A stretch of 64,000 nucleotides of DNA. Origin: Paracoccus alkanivorans (lineage in GTDB: Bacteria > Pseudomonadota > Alphaproteobacteria > Rhodobacterales > Rhodobacteraceae). Shown piece by piece: positions 53,320 through 61,955 of the stretch; the stretch's first letter is position 1, and every line of letters starts with the position of its first letter. The translations under genes were made by a program, and so were the position numbers. The DNA is taken from positions 1 to 64,000 of the forward strand of contig NZ_QOKZ01000002.1 of the NCBI RefSeq assembly GCF_003697785.1, in the 5' to 3' direction. The notes beneath the pieces were generated by a model. It did not search any database. It worked only from the letters and a program-made list of their open reading frames with translations, and had not been told where the DNA came from.

Positions 53320-54270
53320 CTACGCTGCCGCACTCAATTTTAGAAGGCGTGAAAAATTACCCGACCTACGCCCAGCTTTCTCTACTATACCCTGATAATC
53401 CTGGGCGAGCGAAAGACATATATCGATTATCAAAAATGCGGTAATAAAAAAACGTTCAAGGTCATTCCTTATATGATTTGGGTTTCCGAAATCGGAGGAC
53501 GCCTTCCTCCAGTCCTTAACTTTTGCCATGAGCTCTTCAAATGACGGAATTGCCTTCGAGAATGGGTACCAGACACCGTGCAGAGACTTATAGTTAACTT
53601 CATTCCTCACAACCGAAAGCCAATTCCCTGACTGATACTTTCCCAGTTGACATAATGCATCCGAGAGGTTGGAGAACACCTGCGAAAGCTCTTGTCGCCT
53701 ATTATCCGAAGCTCGAAGGGTGAGTGAATCAGTTGATATCTGCCTCACTAAAACGTTAAAACATTTCCAAAGATCTTTGTGGCTTTCGGAGCACTTATTG
53801 AAAGTGAGATGCTGATCGTCTGGCAAAAAACCGATCAGGTAATAGCTTGACGGGAGCGTGGGAAGATATCCAGCCTCGCTGTTACATCTTGTTTTTAGAA
53901 ACTGCACATGTCCGTTTTCGAGATGAGAGAAAGACATCCCAAAGAATCGCAGAATTGCATGTGCTGCAAAATAAGCCGCATAATAGGTTTGGATCACCCT
54001 CCAAGATGTGAGTTTCGGATATGCAGAAGTTTGCTCCAACTCAAAAACAGTTTGTGCTGAGTGAGTGGCAAATCGAAACGCATCTAACGACATGCTTTTC
54101 ATTACTTCTTCCGAGATCTGACAAAACAATGAAAGGTCGGGAGGTTGACTATTTATGTAATAGTTTCCATCATGTAGCCATAACTTTAAAGTCTGCGTAC
54201 ACTGTTCATCATATGATAAACTTTTGGGTATCCAAAGTGGTCGCAACAGTTCAATATCAGTTTTCTTCAA
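53320..54270 (-). CDS. HEPN-like all-helical protein coupled to a DGQHR protein
   Basis: 316 residues, low GC, almost entirely helical. A helix TSWRVIQTYYAAYFAAHAIL (residues 88-107) has the aromatic YYAAYFAAHAIL pattern typical of HEPN folds, and residues 218-227 read LSVVRNEVNY, a possible but unverified RN motif region. The start is TTG (54268-54270), overlapping the DGQHR stop as TTGA, so the two proteins are made together. No known family is assigned. HEPN domains are often RNases or toxins in defence systems; catalytic competence here is not established. Confidence 0.68.
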   Translation of the reverse strand: MKKTDIELLRPLWIPKSLSYDEQCTQTLKLWLHDGNYYINSQPPDLSLFCQISEEVMKSMSLDAFRFATHSAQTVFELEQTSAYPKLTSWRVIQTYYAAYFAAHAILRFFGMSFSHLENGHVQFLKTRCNSEAGYLPTLPSSYYLIGFLPDDQHLTFNKCSESHKDLWKCFNVLVRQISTDSLTLRASDNRRQELSQVFSNLSDALCQLGKYQSGNWLSVVRNEVNYKSLHGVWYPFSKAIPSFEELMAKVKDWRKASSDFGNPNHIRNDLERFFITAFLIIDICLSLAQDYQGIVEKAGRRSGNFSRLLKLSAAA

Positions 54271-55226
54271 AGCTGGAACTCACCCTTGAAATGTTTATCA
54301 AGGTAGTCAACAATTTTGGCCTGCGAAGTTCCGGACAATTTGCTTATCTGGATACTGTCAAAAAGAGGGGCCAATACAGTATCGAAGTTTCCAACTGTGT
54401 ACTCTGGCCCAAAACGGTCCTTTACTCTTCGAGCTGCTTGAATAAAAAACGAGACAATAGCGCGAAAGGTAACGCTGTTTAGTATTATATCTTCATCACC
54501 GCCGTTTCGAATTATCTGATCTCGAACACTGGCAAGATATTCGGATAAGATTGTCTGAATGTCTTCGGAGCTCCGAGACGTGAGGGCTGGATAAATACTC
54601 TTAAGCGCAGCATTAAACGTAACCCTTGATATCTTATTCTTGGCGCGCTTCGATGGCGTCAACCGTCCGAAGAGAGGGCTGCTTGGATCGGCACTCATTC
54701 TATCAAAAACATCTCTGAAAAGCTGCTCTTCTGTGTTTTCGTAGTCGGCTTGCTTCTTAATATCGAGTAACAGTTCCGAAGGAACGCCCCGTTGCTTTGA
54801 ATTGATGTCAATAAACAAGCGAGATTCGTCCTGCCTGCTCAAGCCATCATAGATTATGACCGGAACTCGAATTTTTGTTTCTGCCAGCTTAAAGCCATAG
54901 ATGCGGTGCTGACCATCAAGGATCAGAAAAGAGTTAGGGCTGATCTCAAAACTTATGGTTTTATTTCTCGATTCATATTCAAGGCCGCAAGATTCTTGAG
55001 CTGACAGTATTACTGAGGTCGGAATGGTCCCATGGCCAGAGTCCATATATGAAGATATTTCCTTTGCTCTCTTCACATCAAGTAATCGCTGAAACCCACT
55101 TTCAGGGTCATCATCTCTCGTCGATACGAATGTACAATTGCCTAAGACATCGCTGGGCATCGCCAATTGATAGAAACGATGTTCACCTTGTGTAAGCAGT
55201 ACCGCAGCATAGCTCTCACGGGCCAT
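54267..55226 (-). CDS. DGQHR-domain protein
   Basis: 319 residues with the defining motif LILDGQHRIYGFKLAETKIR (DGQHR at 104-108) and FIDINSKQRGVPSELLLDIK (138-157). These match DndB/DGQHR proteins, ParB-like folds found in phosphorothioate and 7-deazapurine modification clusters and in other mobile loci. No other dnd or dpd gene is present. It is the first gene of a two-gene operon with the HEPN-like protein, with a TTGA overlap. AAGAGG precedes the ATG. Confidence 0.88.
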   Translation of the reverse strand: MARESYAAVLLTQGEHRFYQLAMPSDVLGNCTFVSTRDDDPESGFQRLLDVKRAKEISSYMDSGHGTIPTSVILSAQESCGLEYESRNKTISFEISPNSFLILDGQHRIYGFKLAETKIRVPVIIYDGLSRQDESRLFIDINSKQRGVPSELLLDIKKQADYENTEEQLFRDVFDRMSADPSSPLFGRLTPSKRAKNKISRVTFNAALKSIYPALTSRSSEDIQTILSEYLASVRDQIIRNGGDEDIILNSVTFRAIVSFFIQAARRVKDRFGPEYTVGNFDTVLAPLFDSIQISKLSGTSQAKIVDYLDKHFKGEFQL

Positions 55227-55586
55227 AGTCTATACCTCTTGGACGTAGTGGTGTTTCAAGCTAAGCTTTGGTTGCTTTTGTCTATGGATGCAAGGCAAAC
55301 GATATTGATACTTCGATCCAGAGCTCGTAGGTGTGAAGGATCTAGAAAAGCCTCGTGATGTCACCGCTGCCTAGCAGCGTTACGACGCTCGACTAATGCC
55401 CGATCTGGGCCGCCCGAGCCCTTGCAACACTCCGATGGCCCAGACTTTGCAAAGGTCACTATCTGCGCGTTGCTGCCCTTGATGCAGAGTGCAGCATCGA
55501 CGCAATAGTCAAATGAGAGATGAATGACCGCTTATTCCTCTCTAACAAGAGCCCTTCGCAGTTGCAGAGAATGACTGGAATCCGCC
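55227..55586. other. Gap between the DGQHR operon and IS1182
   Basis: 360 bp that include the DGQHR promoter and degenerate repeat text (actttgcaaaggtcactatc near 55443 resembling 50840). No gene is recognised. Confidence 0.45.
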
Positions 55587-57120
55587 CATTTTGTGGAAAA
55601 CCGCCCGTTCGCGACCGCAGCAAATAGCGTTCTGAAGAGTGCGCAAGCGCCTTTCTGATCAGACTTTTCGTGTTTGCTGCGGTGCGGGAAGGATCTTGGC
55701 TAGTTTGCGGAGGTTTTGGGCAGTGGCGGCGAGCAGGAATTCGTCATTTGCGCCGCACGGCCCACGTAATCGCAGTCGTCCCAGCCCGAGAATGCGTTTG
55801 AGGTGGGCGAAGAGCATTTCGACCTTCTTCCTGAGCTTCATTGCAATCTGGTACTCTGCGGTTTTGGCCAGACCCCTAGCGACCTGACGCGCATCTTCGT
55901 GCTCCTCGCGGGTGATCTTGCGCGCATCAGCGTTGGGGCAGCATTTTTGCTTGGACGGGCAGGCCTGGCAGACTTCTTTCAAGGCGCGATAGCGTGCGGT
56001 GCCTTTGTCCGTCGGGCCCCGGTTCGGATCGGAATAATTCCGGCGGAACTGCTTGAGCGCGTGACCCTCGGGGCAGATATATTGATCATTCTCTGCATCC
56101 CAATCGAACTCTGCGCGTGTCCAGGTGCCGTCGGGACGTCCGGCCTTGTCGATCACCGGGCTGTAAGGATCGATTTTGCGATCCACGAGCCAGCCGAGCA
56201 TCGGGCCGGAGCCGTAGGCGGTGTCGGCAATCATCCAGTCAGGGACCAGACCGAACTTGTCTTTCACCCGTGTCAGCATGGTCTTCGTCGATCCAACCTC
56301 GGCTTGCCGGATCGAACGGGTGCCTTCGACGTCCAAAATAACACCGTGATCCGTGTCGATCAGATAATTGTCGGAATAGCTGAAGAAAGCAGGCCCTTTG
56401 CGGGCCGCAGTCCACTGGCTGGCCGGATCGGAATGCGAGGTGAACTTGGGATGGACATCGCTGGCCGCGCCAAATGCGGCATCGTCGAGCGTGTCGAGAT
56501 ACTCGCGGACCGCGCGCCCCGAGTCTGCCGGATTGATGGTCGAAGCATCCCATTCTTCCTTTGGTGTTGAGTTCTGCTTGTTCGCATCGGCTTCGATCAG
56601 ACTGGCGTCCACTGCCATGCGCTGCCCGCTGGCGAGGCCCTCCTCAATGCAGCGGGCCACAGTCGTTTCGAACAAATGCCGCAGAAGTTCGCTGTCGCGA
56701 AAACGCCCGTGCCGGTTCTTGGAAAACGTCGAGTGATCGGGAACGCGATCGCTCAGATCAAGGCGACAAAACCAGCGATACGCGAGGTTCAGATGTACCT
56801 CTTCGCAGAGCCGCCGCTCTGACCGGATGCCAAAGCAATATCCGACCAGCAACATGCGGATCAGTAGTTCAGGATCGACGGAAGGGCGGCCCGTGTGGCT
56901 GTAGAAATCCGCCAGATAGGCGCGAGCGCTGCTCAGGTCGACGAAACGATCAATGGATCGCAGCAGGTGATCTTGTGGGACATGATCTTCCAGCGAAAAG
57001 TCGTAAAACAGTGCCGCTTGCGCTTCTTGCCTCGGTCCCAACATCGCCAAATCCCCCCACAATACGGGAATTGAATCAGTAGTTCAGGCCGCAATCAAGG
57101 AAGAGGTTTTCAACAAAATA
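55587..57120 (-). mobile_element. Complete IS1182-family insertion sequence
   Basis: One full transposase frame lies between matching ends: cattttgtggaaaacc (55587-55602) on the left and ggttttcaacaaaata (57105-57120) on the right, inverted with 2 mismatches in 16. The exact outer base pairs and target duplication could not be fixed by eye. The element appears intact. A diverged relative is fragmented at 23703. Confidence 0.82.
55659..57044 (-). CDS. tnpA: IS1182-family transposase
   Basis: 461 residues from MLGPRQEAQAALFYDFSLED. The N-terminal DUF772-type region contains GRPSVDPELLIRMLLVGYCF and DHSTFSKNRHGRF; the catalytic part has AVDASLIEADANKQ, FFSYSDNYLIDTDHGVILDV, ADTAYGSGPMLGWLVD and a cysteine cluster (CQACPSKQKCC). 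It ends KKVEMLFAHLKRILGLGRLR plus a short tail. The start at 57044 matches family length; a GTG at 57062 would add six residues. Frame is intact. Confidence 0.95.
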   Translation of the reverse strand: MLGPRQEAQAALFYDFSLEDHVPQDHLLRSIDRFVDLSSARAYLADFYSHTGRPSVDPELLIRMLLVGYCFGIRSERRLCEEVHLNLAYRWFCRLDLSDRVPDHSTFSKNRHGRFRDSELLRHLFETTVARCIEEGLASGQRMAVDASLIEADANKQNSTPKEEWDASTINPADSGRAVREYLDTLDDAAFGAASDVHPKFTSHSDPASQWTAARKGPAFFSYSDNYLIDTDHGVILDVEGTRSIRQAEVGSTKTMLTRVKDKFGLVPDWMIADTAYGSGPMLGWLVDRKIDPYSPVIDKAGRPDGTWTRAEFDWDAENDQYICPEGHALKQFRRNYSDPNRGPTDKGTARYRALKEVCQACPSKQKCCPNADARKITREEHEDARQVARGLAKTAEYQIAMKLRKKVEMLFAHLKRILGLGRLRLRGPCGANDEFLLAATAQNLRKLAKILPAPQQTRKV

Positions 57121-57310
57121 AGCCCTTCTGCCTCGGTCGCTTCTCGTTACCGCGAAGGCGGGAAACGCTGCGATAATTGAGGTCTTCGCGCTTCCCGCCT
57201 TCGCTACCTTTGGGTAAAGCCCCACCGTTTTAGCCGGCAGATACAGTAGAGCACGGAAGATATTAGCAGCTATTGAGACCTTCGCCTCACCCTTGATATC
57301 CGCAGTCATA
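57121..57310. repeat. Unidentified segment with an inverted repeat replacing the end of dut
   Basis: Between the IS1182 end and the break in dut lie 190 bp of AT-richer sequence with an inverted repeat gcgaaggcgggaa / ttcccgccttcgc (about 57160-57222). It resembles no other part of the window and is probably a fragment of another mobile element. Confidence 0.45.
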
Positions 57311-57601
57311 AATGTCGCTGTCGATCGTGCCCGGCGCATTGGCCAGGGTCACTCCATGCTTAAGCGCAAGGCCGGAGCGTGGCCTGACCTGCACCTCCCA
57401 CCCTGCCGGGATCTCCAGGATCAGCCCGGTCGGGATCAGTGCCCGCTGACCGGGAGCAAGTTCTATCCCGTCCCGCGCGCCCTCGGGAAAATTCGCCCGC
57501 AGATCCGCTCCCGCCGCGCCCGCGGTCTCGTATGAGGGCAAGGATAGCGCAATATCCGCATCCTCCAGCCTCTTGATCCTGATTTTCGGCGCATCGGACA
57601 T
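57287..57601 (-). pseudogene. dut: dUTP diphosphatase, truncated at the 3' end
   Basis: The first about 93 codons match Dut: motif 1 [11 protein letters not shown], motif 2 [19 protein letters not shown] and the start of motif 3 GTIDSD. At 57314 the homology stops: the expected YRGEV of motif 3 is replaced by IYDCGYQG and a stop at 57287. Motifs 4 and 5 (C-terminal RG-GFGSTG region), needed for the trimeric active site, are absent, so the product cannot be a normal dUTPase. A second copy elsewhere is expected because dut is usually needed. Confidence 0.85.
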
Positions 57602-57622
57602 CTTCGGCTCCTCGCATGCAAA

Positions 57623-57648
57623 GGCCGCGCGGCGATGCCTGCGCGGCC
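57623..57648 (-). terminator. Hairpin between infC and dut
   Basis: ggccgcgc (57623-57630) pairs with gcgcggcc (57641-57648) with a 10-nt loop; on the minus strand the stem is followed by TTTGC. It lies 28 bp after the infC stop and is a likely terminator or attenuator for infC. Confidence 0.6.
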
Positions 57649-57675
57649 CTATCGTTGCAATCCCGCAAGACGCGA

Positions 57676-58215
57676 TCAGCGCGGCGAGATCATCATCACC
57701 ATCTGCCGGCCTTCCAGCTTGGGCATGGCCTCGATTTTTCCGGCCTCGCCGACATCGTCGCGTACGCGGTTCAGCAATTCCAGCCCCAGCTCCTGGTGAG
57801 CCATCTCGCGGCCGCGAAAGCGCAGCGTGATCTTGACCTTGTCACCCGATTCAAGAAATTTCATGACATTGCGCATCTTGACGTCATAGTCATGCGTGTC
57901 GGTTCCCGGGCGGAACTTGACCTCCTTGACGTCGATGACCTTCTGCTTCTTGCGCGCCTCGGCCTCGCGCTTTTGCTGTTCGTATTTGAACTTGCCAAGA
58001 TCCATGACCTTGCAGACCGGAGGGGTCGCGTTCGGCGAAATCTCGACCAGATCGAGCCCTGCCTCCCGAGCCATGTCCAGCCCGACAGAGGGCGACACGA
58101 CGCCCACATTCTCTCCTTCCGGGCCGATCAGGCGAATTTCGGCCACGCGGATGCGTTCATTGACGCGGGGACCGGTATCACGGGTGGGCGGTGCATTATG
58201 CGGTCTGCGAGCTAT
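57676..58215 (-). CDS. infC: Translation initiation factor IF-3
   Basis: 179 residues. IF-3 binds the 30S subunit and selects start codons. The N-domain (about 1-85, [20 protein letters not shown], and [20 protein letters not shown]) and C-domain (about 90-175, [20 protein letters not shown] and [16 protein letters not shown]) are complete. The usual N-terminus [20 protein letters not shown] is reached only if translation starts at ATA 58215, with AAGGAG 7 nt upstream; the first in-frame ATG/GTG (58146) would cut off conserved residues. An AUA start is consistent with known infC autoregulation by non-AUG codons. Confidence 0.95.
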   Translation of the reverse strand: MARRPHNAPPTRDTGPRVNERIRVAEIRLIGPEGENVGVVSPSVGLDMAREAGLDLVEISPNATPPVCKVMDLGKFKYEQQKREAEARKKQKVIDVKEVKFRPGTDTHDYDVKMRNVMKFLESGDKVKITLRFRGREMAHQELGLELLNRVRDDVGEAGKIEAMPKLEGRQMVMMISPR

Positions 58216-58420
58216 GGTATTACTCCTTATATAACCATGGCGTGAGTGGGCGGAAAATAAGCGCGGCGAGACCGCGTTTCAACCGAATTCACAGCCATGC
58301 GCAACGCAAAACCATGGTTTTGTCACGCTTTTGTCGCAAGACGGGCGCGGTTGATGGCTTTTCGTGACGCGTCGCCTGTGCGATAGACAGGGCAAACGGG
58401 GCCGAGCCGGGGGATATGTC

Positions 58421-59143
58421 ATGCGAAAATTGCTCCTTCTTATCCTGATTCTCGCCGCCGCTGGCGCAGCGTGGTGGTGGAATCAGCAGCAGGCGGAGAT
58501 GACAGGGGACGTTTCATCCGAACCCGTCGAAACAGTCCCCGAAACAGCTCCGGGCGATACTGCGGATATTGCCGAGCAAACCGCCGAGGGCGCGGCGGAA
58601 ACCGCCGAGGAGGCCGCTCAGGCACAGCCCGAGGCAACGGATACCGCTGGCACCGCGCAAGCAGCGAATGACGCGGCAGATGCGGCTGCCGATGCCGCCG
58701 CGGTTGCAGCCGATGCCGCCGCCGAGGCGGTCCGGGCTTCTGGCGACACCGCTGCCACCGACGCAAATTCCGCGGCCCAAGAGGCCGAAGCCGCAGCCGA
58801 GGCCGCATTGGACGCGGCAGACCGGGCCGCCGATGCGGCTGCGGACGCAAGCAGCCAGGATGCGCCCGCAGCCGTCGAGGAAGCGGCCGATGCCGCCGCC
58901 AATGCGGCCGAGGAAGCGGCCAGCGCCACGAAAGAGGCCGCCGACGCGGCTTCCACCGCCACCGCCATCGAAGATGCGCTGACCCCGGAGGGTTTCGATG
59001 CCGCGCAGGTCGATGCGTTGATCGAATCGGCTGCGATTTCAGACGCGCAGAAAGCCACGCTGAAACGCCTGATCGAAAGTGCCAGCAGTAATCCGGACCT
59101 GCTGCGCTCGGCATTGGACCAAGTCAAATCCGTGATGAAATAA
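58421..59143 (+). CDS. Ala-rich membrane-anchored or periplasmic protein
   Basis: 240 residues. An N-terminal hydrophobic segment (RKLLLLILILAAAGAAWWWN, about 2-21) is followed by an acidic linker and about 150 residues of Ala-rich heptad-like repeats (such as AAADAAAVAADAAAEAVRAS). A short globular C-terminal domain follows (LTPEGFDAAQVDALIESAAI, then DAQKATLKRLIESASSN). The middle should form a long helix spanning the periplasm. Function unknown; it may link membranes or peptidoglycan. It is divergent from infC (about 205 bp). Confidence 0.75.
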   Translation: MRKLLLLILILAAAGAAWWWNQQQAEMTGDVSSEPVETVPETAPGDTADIAEQTAEGAAETAEEAAQAQPEATDTAGTAQAANDAADAAADAAAVAADAAAEAVRASGDTAATDANSAAQEAEAAAEAALDAADRAADAAADASSQDAPAAVEEAADAAANAAEEAASATKEAADAASTATAIEDALTPEGFDAAQVDALIESAAISDAQKATLKRLIESASSNPDLLRSALDQVKSVMK

Positions 59144-59155
59144 TCAAGTATTGCA

Positions 59156-60028
59156 ATGACATCCGAATTCCCAAGCCTGCAGGATTACCTGAATAGCAAG
59201 CCAAAGGCCCTGACCAAAGGGCCAATCGCGATTCTGCTGATCGAAGACGATGCCGTCGTGACCGAAACCTTGCAGCATCACCTGAAACTGGGCTTCCGGC
59301 ACGTTCTGGTCCTGTCGCCCGAGCCGGTCCCTGTCCCGGAAGGCGACGCGCGCCGCATCACCAACCTGCAATGGCAGACACGGCGCCGCAACGCGCATGT
59401 CGGCGCGGTCAATGCGATTATCAAGGCGGTGCCCGCGGGAACCTGGCTTTACTACTGCTTCAACGCCGAATTCCTGTTCTTTCCCTTTTCCGAAACCCGC
59501 AGCGTCGGTGAAATGCTGACATTCCATGTCGAAGAGCGCCGTTCGGCGATGCTGACCTATACGGTCGATCTCTACGGTCCCGACCTGGCTCGCTGTCCGA
59601 ATGCAGTCGATCTTGAAAACACGATGTTCGATCGCACCGGTTACTACGCCCTGGCGCGCCCTGACCGCGAGGGCCATCCGGTCGAACGGCAGCTCGATTT
59701 CTTCGGCGGGCTGCGCTGGCGCTTTGAGGAGCATCTGCCCAAGGACCGGCGGCGGATCGACAGGATCTCGCTTTTCCGTGCCACCAAGGATCTGGAGGTT
59801 ACCGCTGACCACCGCTTCAACATCGCGGAATACAACACTTATTCCTGCCCGTGGCATCACAACCTGACTGCGGCGATCGGTTCGTTCCGCGTTGCCAAGG
59901 CGCTGAAGACCAATCCCGGATCGCGCGACAGCATCAACAGCTTCATCTGGCGCAATTCGATTCCGTTCGAATGGCGGGCACAGCAGTTGATGGATTTCGG
60001 CCTGATGGAGCCCGGCCAGTGGTTCTGA
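59156..60028 (+). CDS. Glycosyltransferase-2-like protein
   Basis: 290 residues in the GT2-like fold often seen in Rhodobacteraceae. It shows LTKGPIAILLIEDDAVVTET, FRHVLVLSPEPVPVPEGDAR, HVGAVNAIIKAVPAGTWLYY with the aspartate-type D in VDLYGPDL, and RDSINSFIWRNSIPFEWRAQ at the end. No sugar donor is evident. The ATG at 59156 follows the previous gene by 12 bp in the same direction, so the two may be co-transcribed. Confidence 0.68.
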   Translation: MTSEFPSLQDYLNSKPKALTKGPIAILLIEDDAVVTETLQHHLKLGFRHVLVLSPEPVPVPEGDARRITNLQWQTRRRNAHVGAVNAIIKAVPAGTWLYYCFNAEFLFFPFSETRSVGEMLTFHVEERRSAMLTYTVDLYGPDLARCPNAVDLENTMFDRTGYYALARPDREGHPVERQLDFFGGLRWRFEEHLPKDRRRIDRISLFRATKDLEVTADHRFNIAEYNTYSCPWHHNLTAAIGSFRVAKALKTNPGSRDSINSFIWRNSIPFEWRAQQLMDFGLMEPGQWF

Positions 60029-60165
60029 TCTGCCGAAACCCTGCCAAAATGCGCAATAATCCATACAAGAGCTTGTGCTTGCACGGGCTTCGCTGCGAAT
60101 GATAGACGGAACGTCAACTTGAACAGCGACCGGTCGATATGACCAATACGGGAAGGCAGGACTGA

Positions 60166-60675
60166 ATGGCAATGACGCAAACCAGCTTTGACCGCGACGA
60201 GCTGCTTGCCTGCGCACGGGGCGAGCTGTTCGGGCCCGGGAATGCGCAATTGCCGGAACCGCCGATGCTGATGATGGATCGTATCACCAATATTTCCGGC
60301 GATGGCGGTCCGCATGGCAAGGGCCATGTCGTGGCCGAGTTCGACATCAAGCCCGACCTGTGGTTCTTTCCCTGCCATTTTCCCGGCAACCCGATCATGC
60401 CCGGATGCCTCGGCCTTGACGGGCTGTGGCAGCTGACCGGCTTCAACCTTGGCTGGCGCGGCTGGCAGGGGCGCGGCTACGCGCTTGGCGTGGGCGAGGT
60501 CAAGCTGACCGGCATGGTCCGTCCCGACCGCAAGATGCTGCGATATTTCGTCGACTTCACCAAGGCCGTCCAGACACGCCGCCTGACCATGGGCGTGGCG
60601 GATGGCCGCGTCGAGGCGGATGGCGAGTTGATCTATCAGGTCAAGGATATGAAGGTCGCCCTGTCGGCCAGTTAA
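60166..60675 (+). CDS. fabA: 3-hydroxydecanoyl-ACP dehydratase/isomerase
   Basis: 169 residues, standard FabA length. It dehydrates beta-hydroxyacyl-ACP and isomerises trans-2- to cis-3-decenoyl-ACP for unsaturated fatty acids. The active-site His is in [20 protein letters not shown] and the catalytic Asp in [18 protein letters not shown]; a [20 protein letters not shown] start is typical. AAGGCAGGACTGA precedes the ATG. FabB follows after 22 bp. Confidence 0.96.
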   Translation: MAMTQTSFDRDELLACARGELFGPGNAQLPEPPMLMMDRITNISGDGGPHGKGHVVAEFDIKPDLWFFPCHFPGNPIMPGCLGLDGLWQLTGFNLGWRGWQGRGYALGVGEVKLTGMVRPDRKMLRYFVDFTKAVQTRRLTMGVADGRVEADGELIYQVKDMKVALSAS

Positions 60676-60697
60676 CCCAATGTTCAAGGAGGCCCCC

Positions 60698-61927
60698 ATG
60701 CGACGCGTCGTTATCACCGGGCTCGGTATCGTTTCTCCCATCGGCAACAATGCCGGGGAAGTCACCGAAAGCCTGCGGCAGGGGCGTTCGGGCATCGTCT
60801 TTGCACCCGAATATGCCGAGCACGGCTTTCGCAGCCAGGTTCACGGCATGCCGCAGATCGACCTGACCGAACATATCGACAAGCGCAACCTGCGTTTCAT
60901 GGGACCCGGCGCGGCCTATAACTTCATCGCCATGGAGCAGGCCATCGCCGATAGCGGGCTGGAGGAAGGCGATGTCTCCAACCCCCGCACCGGGCTGATC
61001 ATGGGTTCGGGCGGGCCGTCGACCTCGAATTTCTTCGACGCCCACCGGATCGTCATCGAGAAGGGCAGTCCCAAGCGCATGGGGCCGTTCATGGTGACGC
61101 GCTGCATGTCCTCGACCAATTCTGCCTGCCTGGCGACGCCGTTCAAGATCAAGGGCGTGAACTATTCGATCACCTCGGCCTGCTCGACCAGCGCACATTG
61201 CATCGGCAACGGGGTCGAGCAAATCCAGATGGGCAAGCAGGATATCGTCTTTGCCGGTGGCGGCGAGGAACTGGACTGGACGCTCTCCTGCCTGTTCGAC
61301 GCGATGGGGGCGATGTCGTCGAAATACAACGACACGCCGGAGACCGCCTCGCGCCCCTATGACGAGACCCGCGACGGTTTCGTGATCGCGGGCGGCGGCG
61401 GAGTCCTCGTGCTCGAGGAACTGGAGCACGCCAAGGCCCGTGGTGCGAAGATATATGCCGAGGTCACCGGCTATGGCGCCACCTCGGACGGCTATGACAT
61501 GGTGGCCCCTTCGGGCGAGGGCGGCGAGCGGTCGATGCGCCTTGCCGTGGCAACACTGCCCGAAGGCCGCAAGGTCTCTTACGTGAACGCTCATGGCACC
61601 TCGACCCCGGTCGGCGATGTGGGCGAAATCAAGGCCTTGCGCCGCGTCTTTGGCGAAGGCAGCACGCCCCCGGTCAGTTCGACGAAATCGCTGACGGGCC
61701 ACAGCCTCGGGGCGACCGGTGTGCACGAGGCGATCTACTGCCTGCTGATGTTGCAAAATGACTTCATCGCGGCATCGGCGAATGTCCAGACACTGGACCC
61801 CGACATCCAGCCAAGCGAAATTGCCACGACCCGGGTGGACAATGCCGGTCTGGACTCGGTCCTGTCGAACAGCTTTGGATTCGGCGGCACCAACGCCACG
61901 TTGCTGATGTCCAAATACCTGGAATAA
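60698..61927 (+). CDS. fabB: 3-oxoacyl-ACP synthase I
   Basis: 409 residues of the KAS I fold. It elongates the cis-3-decenoyl-ACP made by FabA. Active-site Cys lies in [15 protein letters not shown]; the two catalytic histidines in [19 protein letters not shown] and [29 protein letters not shown] closes the protein. The start is ATG 60698 (AAGGAGG, spacing about 5); the ATG at 60680 would overlap the SD. fabA-fabB-fabI form one operon. Confidence 0.96.
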   Translation: MRRVVITGLGIVSPIGNNAGEVTESLRQGRSGIVFAPEYAEHGFRSQVHGMPQIDLTEHIDKRNLRFMGPGAAYNFIAMEQAIADSGLEEGDVSNPRTGLIMGSGGPSTSNFFDAHRIVIEKGSPKRMGPFMVTRCMSSTNSACLATPFKIKGVNYSITSACSTSAHCIGNGVEQIQMGKQDIVFAGGGEELDWTLSCLFDAMGAMSSKYNDTPETASRPYDETRDGFVIAGGGGVLVLEELEHAKARGAKIYAEVTGYGATSDGYDMVAPSGEGGERSMRLAVATLPEGRKVSYVNAHGTSTPVGDVGEIKALRRVFGEGSTPPVSSTKSLTGHSLGATGVHEAIYCLLMLQNDFIAASANVQTLDPDIQPSEIATTRVDNAGLDSVLSNSFGFGGTNATLLMSKYLE

Positions 61928-61955
61928 AACAAGAAACAAGATCGAGGACAAAAAT

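Noticed and set aside
58440..59127. Two minus-strand frames opposite the Ala-rich gene
   Set aside because: Both are by-products of the low-complexity Ala codons on the plus strand and contain only Ser/Ala or Arg/Pro repeats.
59144..60217. 357-codon minus-strand frame
   Set aside because: Antisense to the glycosyltransferase-like gene and fabA; no domain and strongly skewed Arg/Gly/Gln composition.
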